NCBI RefSeq assembly: GCF_020531965.1
Contig: NZ_JAJAWH010000010.1
Location: 62,001-126,000 of the forward strand
DNA length: 64,000 nucleotides
From: Pseudorhizobium xiangyangii
Lineage (GTDB): Bacteria > Pseudomonadota > Alphaproteobacteria > Rhizobiales > Rhizobiaceae
Reading direction: 5' to 3'
A model generated the notes under the pieces. The model ran no database searches. It saw only the letters and a program-made list of their open reading frames with translations, and was not told the origin of the DNA. The translations under genes and the position numbers were made by a program. Below are positions 38,191-46,736 of this stretch, piece after piece. How positions within the stretch are numbered: the stretch's first letter is position 1; the number at the start of each line of letters is the position of its first letter.

Positions 38191-38940
38191 ATGTCAGACC
38201 TTACTCCACAACGGCTCGATCAACTGCTTCTGTCGCTCGGCCTCTTCGCCAGCCGTTCGCGCGCGCGCGACGCTATCCTCCGCGGCACCGTCACGGTCGA
38301 GGGACAGGTCGTGAAGAAGCCGGGGCAAACATTTTTAACGGTGGTCGATGTGCAGATCGCCGATCCCGCGCAGGACTATGTCTCGCGGGCGGCGCTGAAA
38401 CTGGCAGCCGCTCTCGACCATTTCGGCCTCGACCCGTCCGGGCGAAGCTGCGTCGATATCGGTGCATCGACCGGTGGTTTCACCGAGGTTCTCCTGCAAC
38501 GCGGCGCGGCCCATGTGACCGCAATCGATGTCGGCCACGGCCAGATGCATCCGCGGATCGCTGCCGACCCTCTCGTGACCAGCCTTGAAGGTCTGAATGC
38601 AAGAAACCTCTCGGAAGATGACCTGGACGGACGGCCGATCGATTTCATCGTCTCCGATGTTTCCTTCATATCCCTGAAGCTTGCCCTGCCGCCGGCGTTG
38701 ATCCTCGCAGAGCCGGAGACCGTGTGCGTGCTTCTCGTCAAGCCGCAGTTCGAGGCCGGTCGTGACGCAATCGCCAAAAGTGGTCTCCTGAAAGATCCGG
38801 AATCGGCGCCTGCCGTTGCGGCAGAGCTGGAGCGCTGGCTCAGGGACGACATGGGATGGGCAATCCTCGGTATGATCCCCTCCCCGATTTCGGGTGGCGA
38901 CGGCAACCAGGAATTCCTGCTCGCAGGACAGAAAAAATGA
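38191..38940 (+). CDS. tlyA: TlyA-type rRNA 2'-O-methyltransferase
   Basis: 249 residues. N-terminal S4 RNA-binding domain (RLDQLLLSLGLFASRSRARD), then an FtsJ-like methyltransferase domain with SAM motif DIGASTGGFTEVLLQRGA. TlyA methylates ribose in rRNA (16S and 23S in mycobacteria) and affects capreomycin susceptibility; the annotation as haemolysin is historical. Start of the next gene overlaps by 4 bases (ATGA). Confidence 0.9.
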   Translation: MSDLTPQRLDQLLLSLGLFASRSRARDAILRGTVTVEGQVVKKPGQTFLTVVDVQIADPAQDYVSRAALKLAAALDHFGLDPSGRSCVDIGASTGGFTEVLLQRGAAHVTAIDVGHGQMHPRIAADPLVTSLEGLNARNLSEDDLDGRPIDFIVSDVSFISLKLALPPALILAEPETVCVLLVKPQFEAGRDAIAKSGLLKDPESAPAVAAELERWLRDDMGWAILGMIPSPISGGDGNQEFLLAGQKK

Positions 38941-40181
38941 GCACGGAAACCGTCACCATCAGCAAGCTCGGCGTCCATGGCCACGGCATCGCGCATGGCG
39001 ACCACGGCCCGATCTACGTGCCCTACGCCCTGCCGGGGGAGACCGTCGCAATCGCCCGCAACGGCAACCAGGGCACGATCATCTCGCTGACGACGGCTTC
39101 CCCCGACCGGGTAGAACCGCTCTGTCGGCACTTCGATCCCGATCGCGACGCCTGCGGTGGCTGTTCTCTGCAACATCTCGCAGACGCGCCCTACCACGCG
39201 TTCAAGCGGGACATCGTGGTCGAAGCATTGCGGGCGAAGGGGCTGACACCCGAAGTAAACCCGCTGGTGGTCTGCAAGCCCGGCCAGCGGCGACGGACGG
39301 TATTTTCCGCGCGCCGCACCGAAAACGGTCTGCTGCTGGGCTTCAACCGTGCAGAGACCAACCACATCGTGTCGATCGAGGAGTGTCCCATCGCGTCGCC
39401 GGGCATCGTCAGCAGGCTCGGCGCAGTTCGCGCAGTCGCGGAAGCCCTGGCAGGCGGTGGGGACATCATCCGGTTGTCCGTGACCGAAACACTCTCGGGC
39501 CTAGACCTTGCCGCGGACGGTTCGAAGCCGCTGAGCGACAAGCAGCGACGCAACGTCATCGAGACGGTGCTCGGACTGAAGGGGATTGCTCGTGTTTCCT
39601 CCAATGGCGAGATTCTGGTCGAACCCCAAAAGCCGCAGGTCGATTTCGGCGGGGTCACCGTCTCGCCGCCGCCCGGCACCTTTATGCAGGCGACGCGGGA
39701 AGCCGAAGAGGCCATGTCGGCACTAGTGCTTGCGCATGTGGGGAAATCCAAGCGCGTAGCCGATCTCTTCGCCGGATCGGGCACATTCTCCTTGCGGCTG
39801 GCGCGGATTGCGCGGGTACACGCAGTGGAGGGCGAGGAAAAGCCGCTGAAGGCGCTGGACCAGGCGGCCCGCAATACGCAGGGCCTGAAGCCTGTGAGCG
39901 TAGAAAAGCGGGACCTTTTCCGCCGTCCGCTGACGGCGAAGGAACTCAAGGTCTTCGACGCGGTGGTCTTCGATCCGCCGCGCGCCGGGGCCGAAGCACA
40001 GGTCAAGGAACTGGCCCAGTCGGGCGTGAAGAAGATTGCAGCCGTCAGCTGCAACCCGCTGACGCTTGCCCGCGACCTCCGGGTCCTCGTCGACAGCGGC
40101 TACACCATCCGTTCCGTGACGCCAGTCGACCAGTTTCTCTGGTCGCCCCATGTCGAGGCGGTCGCGCTCCTCGAGCGGTAG
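38937..40181 (+). CDS. 23S rRNA m5U methyltransferase family protein (RlmD/RumA-like)
   Basis: 414 residues. A TRAM domain at the N-terminus (ISKLGVHGHGIAHGDHGP), iron-sulfur cysteines in CRHFDPDRDACGGCS and the ECPIAS region, and the SAM fold FAGSGTFSLRLARIARVHAVEG. The catalytic cysteine is in AAVSCNPLTLARD. Together with tlyA it forms a two-gene rRNA modification operon. Which position is modified cannot be told. Confidence 0.9.
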   Translation: MSTETVTISKLGVHGHGIAHGDHGPIYVPYALPGETVAIARNGNQGTIISLTTASPDRVEPLCRHFDPDRDACGGCSLQHLADAPYHAFKRDIVVEALRAKGLTPEVNPLVVCKPGQRRRTVFSARRTENGLLLGFNRAETNHIVSIEECPIASPGIVSRLGAVRAVAEALAGGGDIIRLSVTETLSGLDLAADGSKPLSDKQRRNVIETVLGLKGIARVSSNGEILVEPQKPQVDFGGVTVSPPPGTFMQATREAEEAMSALVLAHVGKSKRVADLFAGSGTFSLRLARIARVHAVEGEEKPLKALDQAARNTQGLKPVSVEKRDLFRRPLTAKELKVFDAVVFDPPRAGAEAQVKELAQSGVKKIAAVSCNPLTLARDLRVLVDSGYTIRSVTPVDQFLWSPHVEAVALLER

Positions 40182-40238
40182 GCTAACCCTCCCCACTGAT
40201 ACCCTCAACCGTTCGCCGCCACTGGTTGCCTGCCAGTT

Positions 40239-40267
40239 GATTGTGCATAGCGGCCATATATGCAATC
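40239..40267. promoter_or_regulatory. Inverted repeat upstream of the peroxidase
   Basis: GATTGTGCATA (40239-40249) pairs with TATGCAATC (40259-40267) with one bulged base. AT-rich, 57 bases before the start. It may be a regulator site; the pattern ATTG-N-CAAT resembles LysR/OxyR-type sites but is not decisive. Confidence 0.4.
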
Positions 40268-40323
40268 ATGGCGTTTATTTCCAAGATGTAATTAAACTCA
40301 AGTTGCACCAAGGGGAGAGTGTC

Positions 40324-41895
40324 ATGACTGAAATAGCCATGCATGGACATGGCGTCCGCGGTATGAAACGCGAGACGCTGCATTCTTTCACCGGCATTGG
40401 AGATCCCGGCAAGTTCGGCATCATGTTTCCGAACCTTCTGCCACTCCATGCCGATGACGACGCGCTGTTCGAATTGGCGAAGGCGATGAGGGAGGCGGGC
40501 GACCTCGAGCAGGACCCTAATCCAAAGGGCGATAATCCCAACATTCCGGCAGGCTATACCTATCTCGGCCAGTTCATAGATCACGACATCACGCTGGACA
40601 CGACACCACTCGACCAGCAGAAGGCCGACCCGAAAGCCACGACCAACTTTCGTACACCGTCGCTGGACCTCGATTCCCTTTACGGCGACGGTCCCGGCAT
40701 CCATCCATATCTCTACCAGCGCGACCCGCAGACCTTCTCCATCATTCCCAAACTTCTGATCGGCCATACCGCAGCCTCGCCGGACAAGGGCAGACCGCCA
40801 CTCGCGGCATTTCCCAACGACCTGCCGCGTAATCAGGTCGGGCACGCGCTGATCTTCGACGAGCGGAACGACGAAAATCTTCTGGTGTCCCAACTGCATC
40901 TGCTCATGCTCAAATTCCACAATGCCGTCGTCACACACCTTGGGACGACGCAACCGCAGCTCAAGGGCAGCGCGCTATTTCAGGAAGCACGGCGCATCGT
41001 CACCTGGCATTACCAATGGATCGTGTTGTTCGATTTCGTCGAGCGACTGACGGAGCCGGGGCTGATCAACAAGATCAAGAAGGAAGGCCGCCGCTTCTAC
41101 CGCTTCAAGCTGCGACCTTACATGCCGGCCGAATTCGCCGCGGCCTGCTACCGCCTCGGTCACTCCATGGTTCGGGAAACCTACGACCACAACCGTCTGT
41201 TCAACTCCGGACCCGACGCCTTCACCCGCGGCACGCTCAAGCTCCTCTTCGACTTCACCGGCAAATCGGGTTTCATAATCGGCGAACTGGATCCTGACCC
41301 GACAGATCCGCCACCGAACCCTCAAGCCAAGCTGCCATCGAACTGGATCATCGACTGGCGGCGTTTCTTCGACGTCGCGGGGAAAGGTGGCCCAGGCTTC
41401 GGCTTCAACTTCTCCCGCCGGCTAGACCCGTTCATCGCGCCCTCCCTCCATCAGCTTCCAGGGCTGCGCGCAGACCCGACGGAGGACGAGCGGCGCGAGG
41501 CAAATCTTGCCTTCCGCAACCTGCGGCGCGGCGTGCAGATCGGCCTGCCCTCAGGCCAGGATGTCTGTCGTGCGATGGGGATCGAGCCGCTAAAGCCGGC
41601 CGATATCGCCAAAGGCCCCGATGGCAAAGTCGCCGCCAAGCACGGTCTGCATGAGGCAAGCCCGCTCTGGTACTATGTGCTGAAGGAAGCCGAGCACCAT
41701 CACAAGGGTCAGCGACTGGGTCCCATGGCGTCCACCATCGTTGCGGAGACGTTTCTGGGCATGGTGCACGGTGATCAGGAATCGTTCCTCTGGAAACACT
41801 CCAACTGGAAGCCGGAGCTTCCCTGCAAGCAGGAAGGACATTTCACCATGGCGGACCTCATCCGCTTCGTGAACGACGTCAACCCGATTGGCTAG
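40324..41895 (+). CDS. Animal-type haem peroxidase family protein
   Basis: 523 residues without signal peptide. It belongs to the peroxidase-cyclooxygenase (An_peroxidase) superfamily. The distal His is H87 in GQFIDHDITLD and the proximal His is H280 in YRLGHSMVRET. In the helix after the distal site, the usual R-E-H-N is K-F-H-N (197-200), so the catalytic Arg and the haem-ester Glu known from mammalian enzymes seem changed. ATG at 40324, AAGGGGAG upstream. Likely function is peroxide-dependent oxidation or fatty-acid dioxygenation; substrate unknown. Confidence 0.85.
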   Translation: MTEIAMHGHGVRGMKRETLHSFTGIGDPGKFGIMFPNLLPLHADDDALFELAKAMREAGDLEQDPNPKGDNPNIPAGYTYLGQFIDHDITLDTTPLDQQKADPKATTNFRTPSLDLDSLYGDGPGIHPYLYQRDPQTFSIIPKLLIGHTAASPDKGRPPLAAFPNDLPRNQVGHALIFDERNDENLLVSQLHLLMLKFHNAVVTHLGTTQPQLKGSALFQEARRIVTWHYQWIVLFDFVERLTEPGLINKIKKEGRRFYRFKLRPYMPAEFAAACYRLGHSMVRETYDHNRLFNSGPDAFTRGTLKLLFDFTGKSGFIIGELDPDPTDPPPNPQAKLPSNWIIDWRRFFDVAGKGGPGFGFNFSRRLDPFIAPSLHQLPGLRADPTEDERREANLAFRNLRRGVQIGLPSGQDVCRAMGIEPLKPADIAKGPDGKVAAKHGLHEASPLWYYVLKEAEHHHKGQRLGPMASTIVAETFLGMVHGDQESFLWKHSNWKPELPCKQEGHFTMADLIRFVNDVNPIG

Positions 41896-42656
41896 GCCTT
41901 CCGGCTCATGAACGCTTCGAAAGCTGCGCGTGCCTCGGCACTGCGCAGCTGCGCTGTGAAATGGACAAGCTCTTCGTCCATGCGCACCAGCACCTCGTCG
42001 GTCTTTCCGCGAACGAGATCACGAGCGATCTTCAACGCTTGCGGAGGCTTGGCGGCGAGACTGGCGGCGAGCGCAAGCGTTTCGGCTTCGACGGCTTCCG
42101 CTGCCACGACCTTCCAGACGATCCCTGCCTCACGCGCCTGTTCCGCGGAAAACCCCTCGCCCGCGACCAGCAGTGCGAAAGCCCGCTGGTGACCCATCAC
42201 CCGTGGGGCGATCAGGCTGGACGCGGCTTCCGGAACCAGTGCCAGATCGACGAAGGGAGTACGGAAAAGACTGCGATCGGACGCGATCGTCATGTCGCAA
42301 TGGAGGTTGAGCGTGGTGCCGATGCCGATTGCCAGGCCATCGACGCCGGAAACCATCGGCTTGCCGCAACTGGCAAGCGCCTTGATGAACAGGGTCGCCG
42401 CGGGCGGTTCCGTCGAGCCCGACATCGCATAGGAGAGGAAATCCCCCATGTCGTTGCCGGCGGAGAAACAACCCTCCGTGCCGAGGAAGGCGACAACCCT
42501 CACATCGGCATCGCCATTCGCCTCGTGCAACGCCTCTGTCATCCGCTGATACATGGCGCTCGTGATGGCGTTTTTCTTGTCCGGCCGATTGAACCGGATC
42601 ACCATGACGCCCGGCTGGGCCTGCGGACGCTCGACGAGAATGTGGCTGTCGCTCAT
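41892..42656 (-). CDS. Enoyl-CoA hydratase/isomerase family protein
   Basis: 254 residues of the crotonase superfamily. The oxyanion-hole region GCFSAGNDMGDFLSYAM and DGLAIGIGTTLNLHCDMTIAS are typical; the active-site Glu is variable here, so hydratase or isomerase activity is uncertain. It begins 10 bases after the acyl-CoA dehydrogenase stop and is co-directional, so the two likely perform consecutive steps of acyl-CoA degradation. The 5' end is at the ATG giving MSDSHILVERP. Confidence 0.88.
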   Translation of the reverse strand: MSDSHILVERPQAQPGVMVIRFNRPDKKNAITSAMYQRMTEALHEANGDADVRVVAFLGTEGCFSAGNDMGDFLSYAMSGSTEPPAATLFIKALASCGKPMVSGVDGLAIGIGTTLNLHCDMTIASDRSLFRTPFVDLALVPEAASSLIAPRVMGHQRAFALLVAGEGFSAEQAREAGIVWKVVAAEAVEAETLALAASLAAKPPQALKIARDLVRGKTDEVLVRMDEELVHFTAQLRSAEARAAFEAFMSRKA

Positions 42657-42666
42657 CGGCTGCTCC

Positions 42667-44460
42667 TCAGGCCAGAACAATGCGTGCGGCGTCGAGGCTG
42701 GCTGCACCCTCGACGACCTGACGCTTCAATGCCGCCGTTTCCGGCAGCAGGTTTTCGGCGGCGAACCGGCACAGGACTGTTCGTTGAGCGCTACGACCAT
42801 CATCCACCGCAGCAAGTGCGCCTTTCGCAAGGTAGGCCCCCGTGAGAACCAGGCCGAAAAGTCGCTGATAGGGCGTTGCACCCGCCAGAGCTTCGGTCGC
42901 CCGCCCCTCCCGTTGCGCCTGCAGCAGCCAGCGCGTACTGGTCTCCAGATCGGCAATGGCGCCGTCGAGACGAGCGGCAGTCTCGCCGAAGGCTGCGTCG
43001 TTCGAGCCCGATACCTGCCTTGTGATCTCCCTCAGCTCCTCGATGAAGCCGCCGACCTGCGCTCCATCTGAAAGCGGCAGCTTACGTATCACCAGATCGA
43101 TTGCCTGAATGCCGTTCGTGCCCTCGTAGATCGGCGCAATGCGCGCATCACGGAGATAGCGGGCCGCGCCGGTTTCCTCGATGTAACCCATGCCGCCATG
43201 GACCTGGATCCCCAGAGAGGCGACATCGACGCCGGCATCCGTCGCAAACGCCTTGGCAATCGGCGTCAGCAGGGCGGCGCGTTCAGTCCAATTCTTCGCC
43301 TCGTCTGCCTCCGTGTGGTGCGACATGTCGATCGCGTGGGCGCAGGCATAGCAGATGCTGCGCGCCCCTTGCGTGAGTGCCTTCATGGTCAGGAGCATGC
43401 GGGCCACGTCGGGATGCTCCACGATGGGGCTCATGGTGCCGACCTGGCCAACGCCATCCCAACCGGGTGCCTTTCCCTGCGTACGTTCGCGGGCAAAGGA
43501 GACTGCCTTCTGCGTCGCCGCCTCGGCGATCGCGACGCCCTGCATGCCGACGGCCAGACGGGCATTGTTCATCATCGTGAACATGCAGGCGAGGCCCTTG
43601 TTTTCCTCCCCGACCAGCCAGCCGACGGCGCCCTTCTCCTCGCCGAATTTGCCGTCACCGTAGATCATGGTGCAGGTGGGCGAGCCGTGGATGCCGAGCT
43701 TGTGCTCGATCGAATGGCAGAACACATCGTTGCGGGCGCCGAGCGAACCATCCGCCTGGACCAGAAACTTCGGCACGAGGAAGAGCGAAATGCCGCGCGT
43801 GCCCGCGGGCGCGTCAGGCAGGCGCGCAAGGACGAGATGGATGATATTGTCGGCTGCGTCGTGCTCGCCCCAGGTGATGAAAATCTTCTGGCCGAAGATG
43901 CGATAGGTGCCGTCATCGCGTCGTTCAGCGCGCGTCTTCAGGACGCCGAGGTCGGAACCGGCATGCGGCTCCGTCAGGTTCATCGTCCCGGTCCACTCGC
44001 CGGAGACGAGCTTTTCGAGGTATGTCGACTTCAGGTCATCGCTGCCGTGCTTGTCCACCGCTTCGATGGCGCCCATCGTGAGTGTCGGCGCAAGGGCAAA
44101 TGCCATCGAGGCCGAGTTCCACATCTCCAGGGTCGCGACGTTCAGCATGTGCGGCAGGTTCTGGCCGCCGAATTCCTCCGGCCCCGTCAGCCCGTTCCAG
44201 CCGCCTTCGCGCCACGCACGATAGAGATCGGCCCATCCGTCCGGAGTCGTCACCACGCCGTCGGACAGCCGGGCGCCCTGCCTGTCGCCGACTTCGCCCA
44301 ATGGTGCCATTTCGCTGGAGGCGAAGCGACCAGCTTCCTCGAGGATCGCCTCCGCGAGATCCGGTGCGAGTTCCCCAAGCTTGCCCGCGTGAATGGCATC
44401 CGCCAAACCAGCGACGTGGTTCAGCGTGAAAGCGATTTCCTTGACCGGAGCCTTGTACAT
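42667..44460 (-). CDS. Acyl-CoA dehydrogenase (large type with C-terminal extension)
   Basis: 597 residues: an N-terminal segment, the FAD dehydrogenase core and a C-terminal extension of about 120 residues, like the DmdC-type subfamily. FAD and substrate motifs: WTGTMNLTEPHAGSD, QKIFITWGEHD, QVHGGMGYIEETGAARYLRD, and the catalytic base in IYEGTNGIQA. Oxidises an acyl-CoA to the enoyl-CoA, passed to the next gene product. A MerR-type operator sits within its promoter. The ATG at 44460 (MYKAPVKEIAF) was preferred over the open frame upstream. Confidence 0.9.
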   Translation of the reverse strand: MYKAPVKEIAFTLNHVAGLADAIHAGKLGELAPDLAEAILEEAGRFASSEMAPLGEVGDRQGARLSDGVVTTPDGWADLYRAWREGGWNGLTGPEEFGGQNLPHMLNVATLEMWNSASMAFALAPTLTMGAIEAVDKHGSDDLKSTYLEKLVSGEWTGTMNLTEPHAGSDLGVLKTRAERRDDGTYRIFGQKIFITWGEHDAADNIIHLVLARLPDAPAGTRGISLFLVPKFLVQADGSLGARNDVFCHSIEHKLGIHGSPTCTMIYGDGKFGEEKGAVGWLVGEENKGLACMFTMMNNARLAVGMQGVAIAEAATQKAVSFARERTQGKAPGWDGVGQVGTMSPIVEHPDVARMLLTMKALTQGARSICYACAHAIDMSHHTEADEAKNWTERAALLTPIAKAFATDAGVDVASLGIQVHGGMGYIEETGAARYLRDARIAPIYEGTNGIQAIDLVIRKLPLSDGAQVGGFIEELREITRQVSGSNDAAFGETAARLDGAIADLETSTRWLLQAQREGRATEALAGATPYQRLFGLVLTGAYLAKGALAAVDDGRSAQRTVLCRFAAENLLPETAALKRQVVEGAASLDAARIVLA

Positions 44461-44521
44461 GCGTCGATCCTCCTCATCGGCGTGCGCGAAGCAGATGAGT
44501 GACTTCGCAGCGTTATTGCTT

Positions 44522-44549
44522 TTTACGTAAACGTAAATCAGGTTGTCAA
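44522..44549 (-). promoter_or_regulatory. MerR-type (LiuR-like) operator and promoter of the acyl-CoA operon
   Basis: A perfect inverted repeat, TTTACGTAAACGTAAA at 44522-44537, with arms TTTACG and CGTAAA around 4 bases. On the minus strand a TTGACA -35 element (complement of 44544-44549) lies 6 bases before it. The dyad thus sits in the spacer region of the promoter, as for MerR-family activators, and the ACGT pattern fits LiuR-type regulators of acyl-CoA genes. The regulator gene is not in the window. Confidence 0.65.
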
Positions 44550-44586
44550 TCGCTGCCATCAAGCGACGACCCGCAAGTGCAAAGAA

Positions 44587-44617
44587 AAAGCCCGCCCGGT
44601 TTAGCCGGACGGGCTTT
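44587..44617 (-). terminator. Terminator of the first BA14K gene
   Basis: Stem of 12 pairs with one mismatch, 44587-44599 with 44605-44617, 5-base loop, and a T-rich tail CTTTTTCTTT on the minus strand. It lies 21 bases after the gene stop. Confidence 0.85.
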
Positions 44618-44638
44618 GTATCAGGTCTTCCTGACCGG

Positions 44639-45178
44639 TCAGTAATACGGTGAAGTGCACGTCCTGCGCGGGCCGTTATAGGGCTGGAACGTGTTGGAAT
44701 AGGCGTCGTATGAACGATAGCGCGCCTGGCACCACTCGTAGTGGCGCGGATTGAGGTCTCCAGTACGGTAGACCGGCACAGGGGCCGGCTCAACGTAGCG
44801 CGGGGCGGCGATTGCGCCTCCGATCAGGGCACCGGCACTGAATGCCGCAAGCGGGTACCAGTAGCCATCGTAGTAACGATAACCGGGGCGATGGGTGCGA
44901 TAGCCTTGGTAGCCGCTATAAAAGCCGCGAGAGGTGCCATACGTACGACGACTGCCGCCATAGTACCCACCATAGTACCCACGATTGCCGCCATAGTATC
45001 CACGGTCATAGCCGCCGCGACGGTAATCTCGGTACTGCACCAACGTGGCATCGGATTGAACGCCGGTCGTGGCCGCTGGCGCGGCGATGGTCGGCATGGC
45101 CTGTGCCGGGACGAATGCGCCGGCTATGACGGTCGCGGAGAGTGCTGCAATCGCGACCTTCCTGAACAGATTTTTCAT
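44639..45178 (-). CDS. BA14K family protein
   Basis: 179 residues. Signal peptide (ending FVPAQA), then a Tyr/Gly/Arg-rich repeat part (about 50-95: [16 protein letters not shown]), a hydrophobic stretch ([17 protein letters not shown]) and the C-terminal BA14K motif [17 protein letters not shown]-type, with [13 protein letters not shown]. The Brucella BA14K protein is an immunoreactive lectin-like surface protein. Function here is unknown. The ATG at 45178 is preceded by GGAGACAG. A paralogue lies directly upstream. Confidence 0.85.
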   Translation of the reverse strand: MKNLFRKVAIAALSATVIAGAFVPAQAMPTIAAPAATTGVQSDATLVQYRDYRRGGYDRGYYGGNRGYYGGYYGGSRRTYGTSRGFYSGYQGYRTHRPGYRYYDGYWYPLAAFSAGALIGGAIAAPRYVEPAPVPVYRTGDLNPRHYEWCQARYRSYDAYSNTFQPYNGPRRTCTSPYY

Positions 45179-45343
45179 TTCTGTCTCCATTCCTGGTTAC
45201 GTCTATGCTCTCCTGCCAACCCCGTCGTCTGATGAAGCAAAGGTCCAAGGTCCTCGAAGGATAAGGACAACAGCTATATTTTTCCAGTTGATCGCCAAAT
45301 TAACGCGGAAGACGGCAAAAAGCTCCGCAAGACAAACAAAGTA

Positions 45344-45375
45344 AAAAAGCCGCCCGGCGAACCGAGCGGCTTTTT
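45344..45375 (-). terminator. Terminator of the second BA14K gene
   Basis: AAAAAGCCGC (45344-45353) and GCGGCTTTTT (45366-45375) form a 10-bp stem with T-runs on both strands, 21 bases after the gene stop on the minus strand. Confidence 0.85.
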
Positions 45376-45395
45376 ATGCAACCTGATGACGGTGG

Positions 45396-45869
45396 TCAGT
45401 AAGGCGAGTTACACCGCTGACGAGGACCGTTATAGGGCTGGAAGGTATTGTCCGAAGCGCGATAGGAGCGATACTGGTTCGCGCACCACTGGTAGTGGTT
45501 CGAACCCGAGGCGCTCGGGCGGGCTTGCGTAGCAGCACCTCCGATGACCGCGCCTGCAGCGAAGGCGGCAAACGGGAACCAGTAGCCGTTGTGATAACGG
45601 TAGCCGGCGCGACGCTCGCGATGGCCGCGGTGGCCGTTATAATAACCTTCCCGATGACCCCTGCGATAGTCGCGGCGGCTTTCGCGGCGGTCCCATCGAC
45701 GGTCCCCACGGTCCCGATCACGATTGCGGTACTGAACGTTGGCCACCGCCTCCTGAGCTGCAGCAACGGGTGCCGCAGGCACTGGCATGGCCTGAACCGG
45801 AACGTAGCTTGTCGCCGTCACGGCGAGCGCAGCCATCATCGTGGTAAGCCGAAGTCTAAGTGATTTCAT
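45396..45869 (-). CDS. BA14K family protein, paralogue
   Basis: 157 residues with signal peptide (ending YVPVQA). Middle part is Arg/Asp/His-rich ([20 protein letters not shown]), then the hydrophobic stretch [14 protein letters not shown] and the motif [20 protein letters not shown] with GPRQRC. It is a clear tandem paralogue of the neighbouring gene, with the central part charged instead of Tyr/Gly-rich. ATG at 45869 with GAGGA at 8 bases. Confidence 0.85.
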   Translation of the reverse strand: MKSLRLRLTTMMAALAVTATSYVPVQAMPVPAAPVAAAQEAVANVQYRNRDRDRGDRRWDRRESRRDYRRGHREGYYNGHRGHRERRAGYRYHNGYWFPFAAFAAGAVIGGAATQARPSASGSNHYQWCANQYRSYRASDNTFQPYNGPRQRCNSPY

Positions 45870-46082
45870 CAAGTACTTCCTCGTTTATTCCTGCAATTGT
45901 CCGAGGGCGAAACGGCGCCACATCGGTATTGTTCCGCAGACATATATCTTATGGGCTAATCCATTGGTACTAGGACGTTCATTCAAGAACGGCCCGCATA
46001 CAAATGCACAACCTAGGAAACGTGGCATTAACCATGTTGGCCTAGCGTGCATTCCTACAAGCAATTGCTCGGGGGGCATGAC

Positions 46083-46682
46083 GTGCAGGCGGCAGGGAAA
46101 TTACGATACTACCAGTCGAGCCCTCCCCCACCCGCGAGCCCGGCGCCTCACTCGGAATTCCTCCGCACGGGCAGAATCTCGCGACAGGAACCCCCATGGC
46201 TTCCCCGCGGCAAGCGCCACATGAGCGCCGGCGAAGTGGCCGAGCGAACGGGCGAGAAGCTGGTCAAGGCGGGCGAAACCACCCACCAGCGGATCAACTC
46301 GTTCCACCCGGATATCCAGTTTCCCAAAGTGATCTTCTACAGGGTCTTCGAAGACATCCCCCACCTCGGCTACTGCCACGTCACGACGACCAGCACGTCC
46401 GTCGACACGCAAAAGCAAGTCCGCTGGTCCTTCTACATCGCCAACTTCTCCTCGGAGATCGGGGAAACCTATCCGTTCTTCAAGCAGGTCAAGCGCGAAT
46501 ATTCCCGCATGTACTTTGCCGTGGCGCTTGAGAAGGCGCACGGCGACATATTGCGCATCGACCGATCCTTCCGGAAGGACGGCCTCCTGTTCCGCACCAA
46601 TGACCCGAACGAGGCGATGAGAAACGTGCTGATGCTCGGGGCACCGGACAACGCCTTGCGGGCGCTGATCAAAAAGCGATAG
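46083..46682 (+). CDS. Conserved hypothetical protein (possibly DUF6656)
   Basis: About 199 residues, soluble, no signal peptide. Recognisable segments: HSEFLRTGRISR, GYCHVTTTSTSVD, WSFYIANFSSEIGETYPFF, and KREYSRMYFAVALEK. I believe it corresponds to a small Rhizobiales family called DUF6656, but this is from memory. Role unknown. The GTG at 46083 follows GGGGGG at 8 bases; the frame is open to 46047. A sua5-type gene follows 54 bases after the stop. Confidence 0.6.
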   Translation: MQAAGKLRYYQSSPPPPASPAPHSEFLRTGRISRQEPPWLPRGKRHMSAGEVAERTGEKLVKAGETTHQRINSFHPDIQFPKVIFYRVFEDIPHLGYCHVTTTSTSVDTQKQVRWSFYIANFSSEIGETYPFFKQVKREYSRMYFAVALEKAHGDILRIDRSFRKDGLLFRTNDPNEAMRNVLMLGAPDNALRALIKKR

Positions 46683-46736
46683 CGCGGCCGACTTTGACAT
46701 TGCCCAATACCGCAATTCCACGATAGGACGCGGTGC

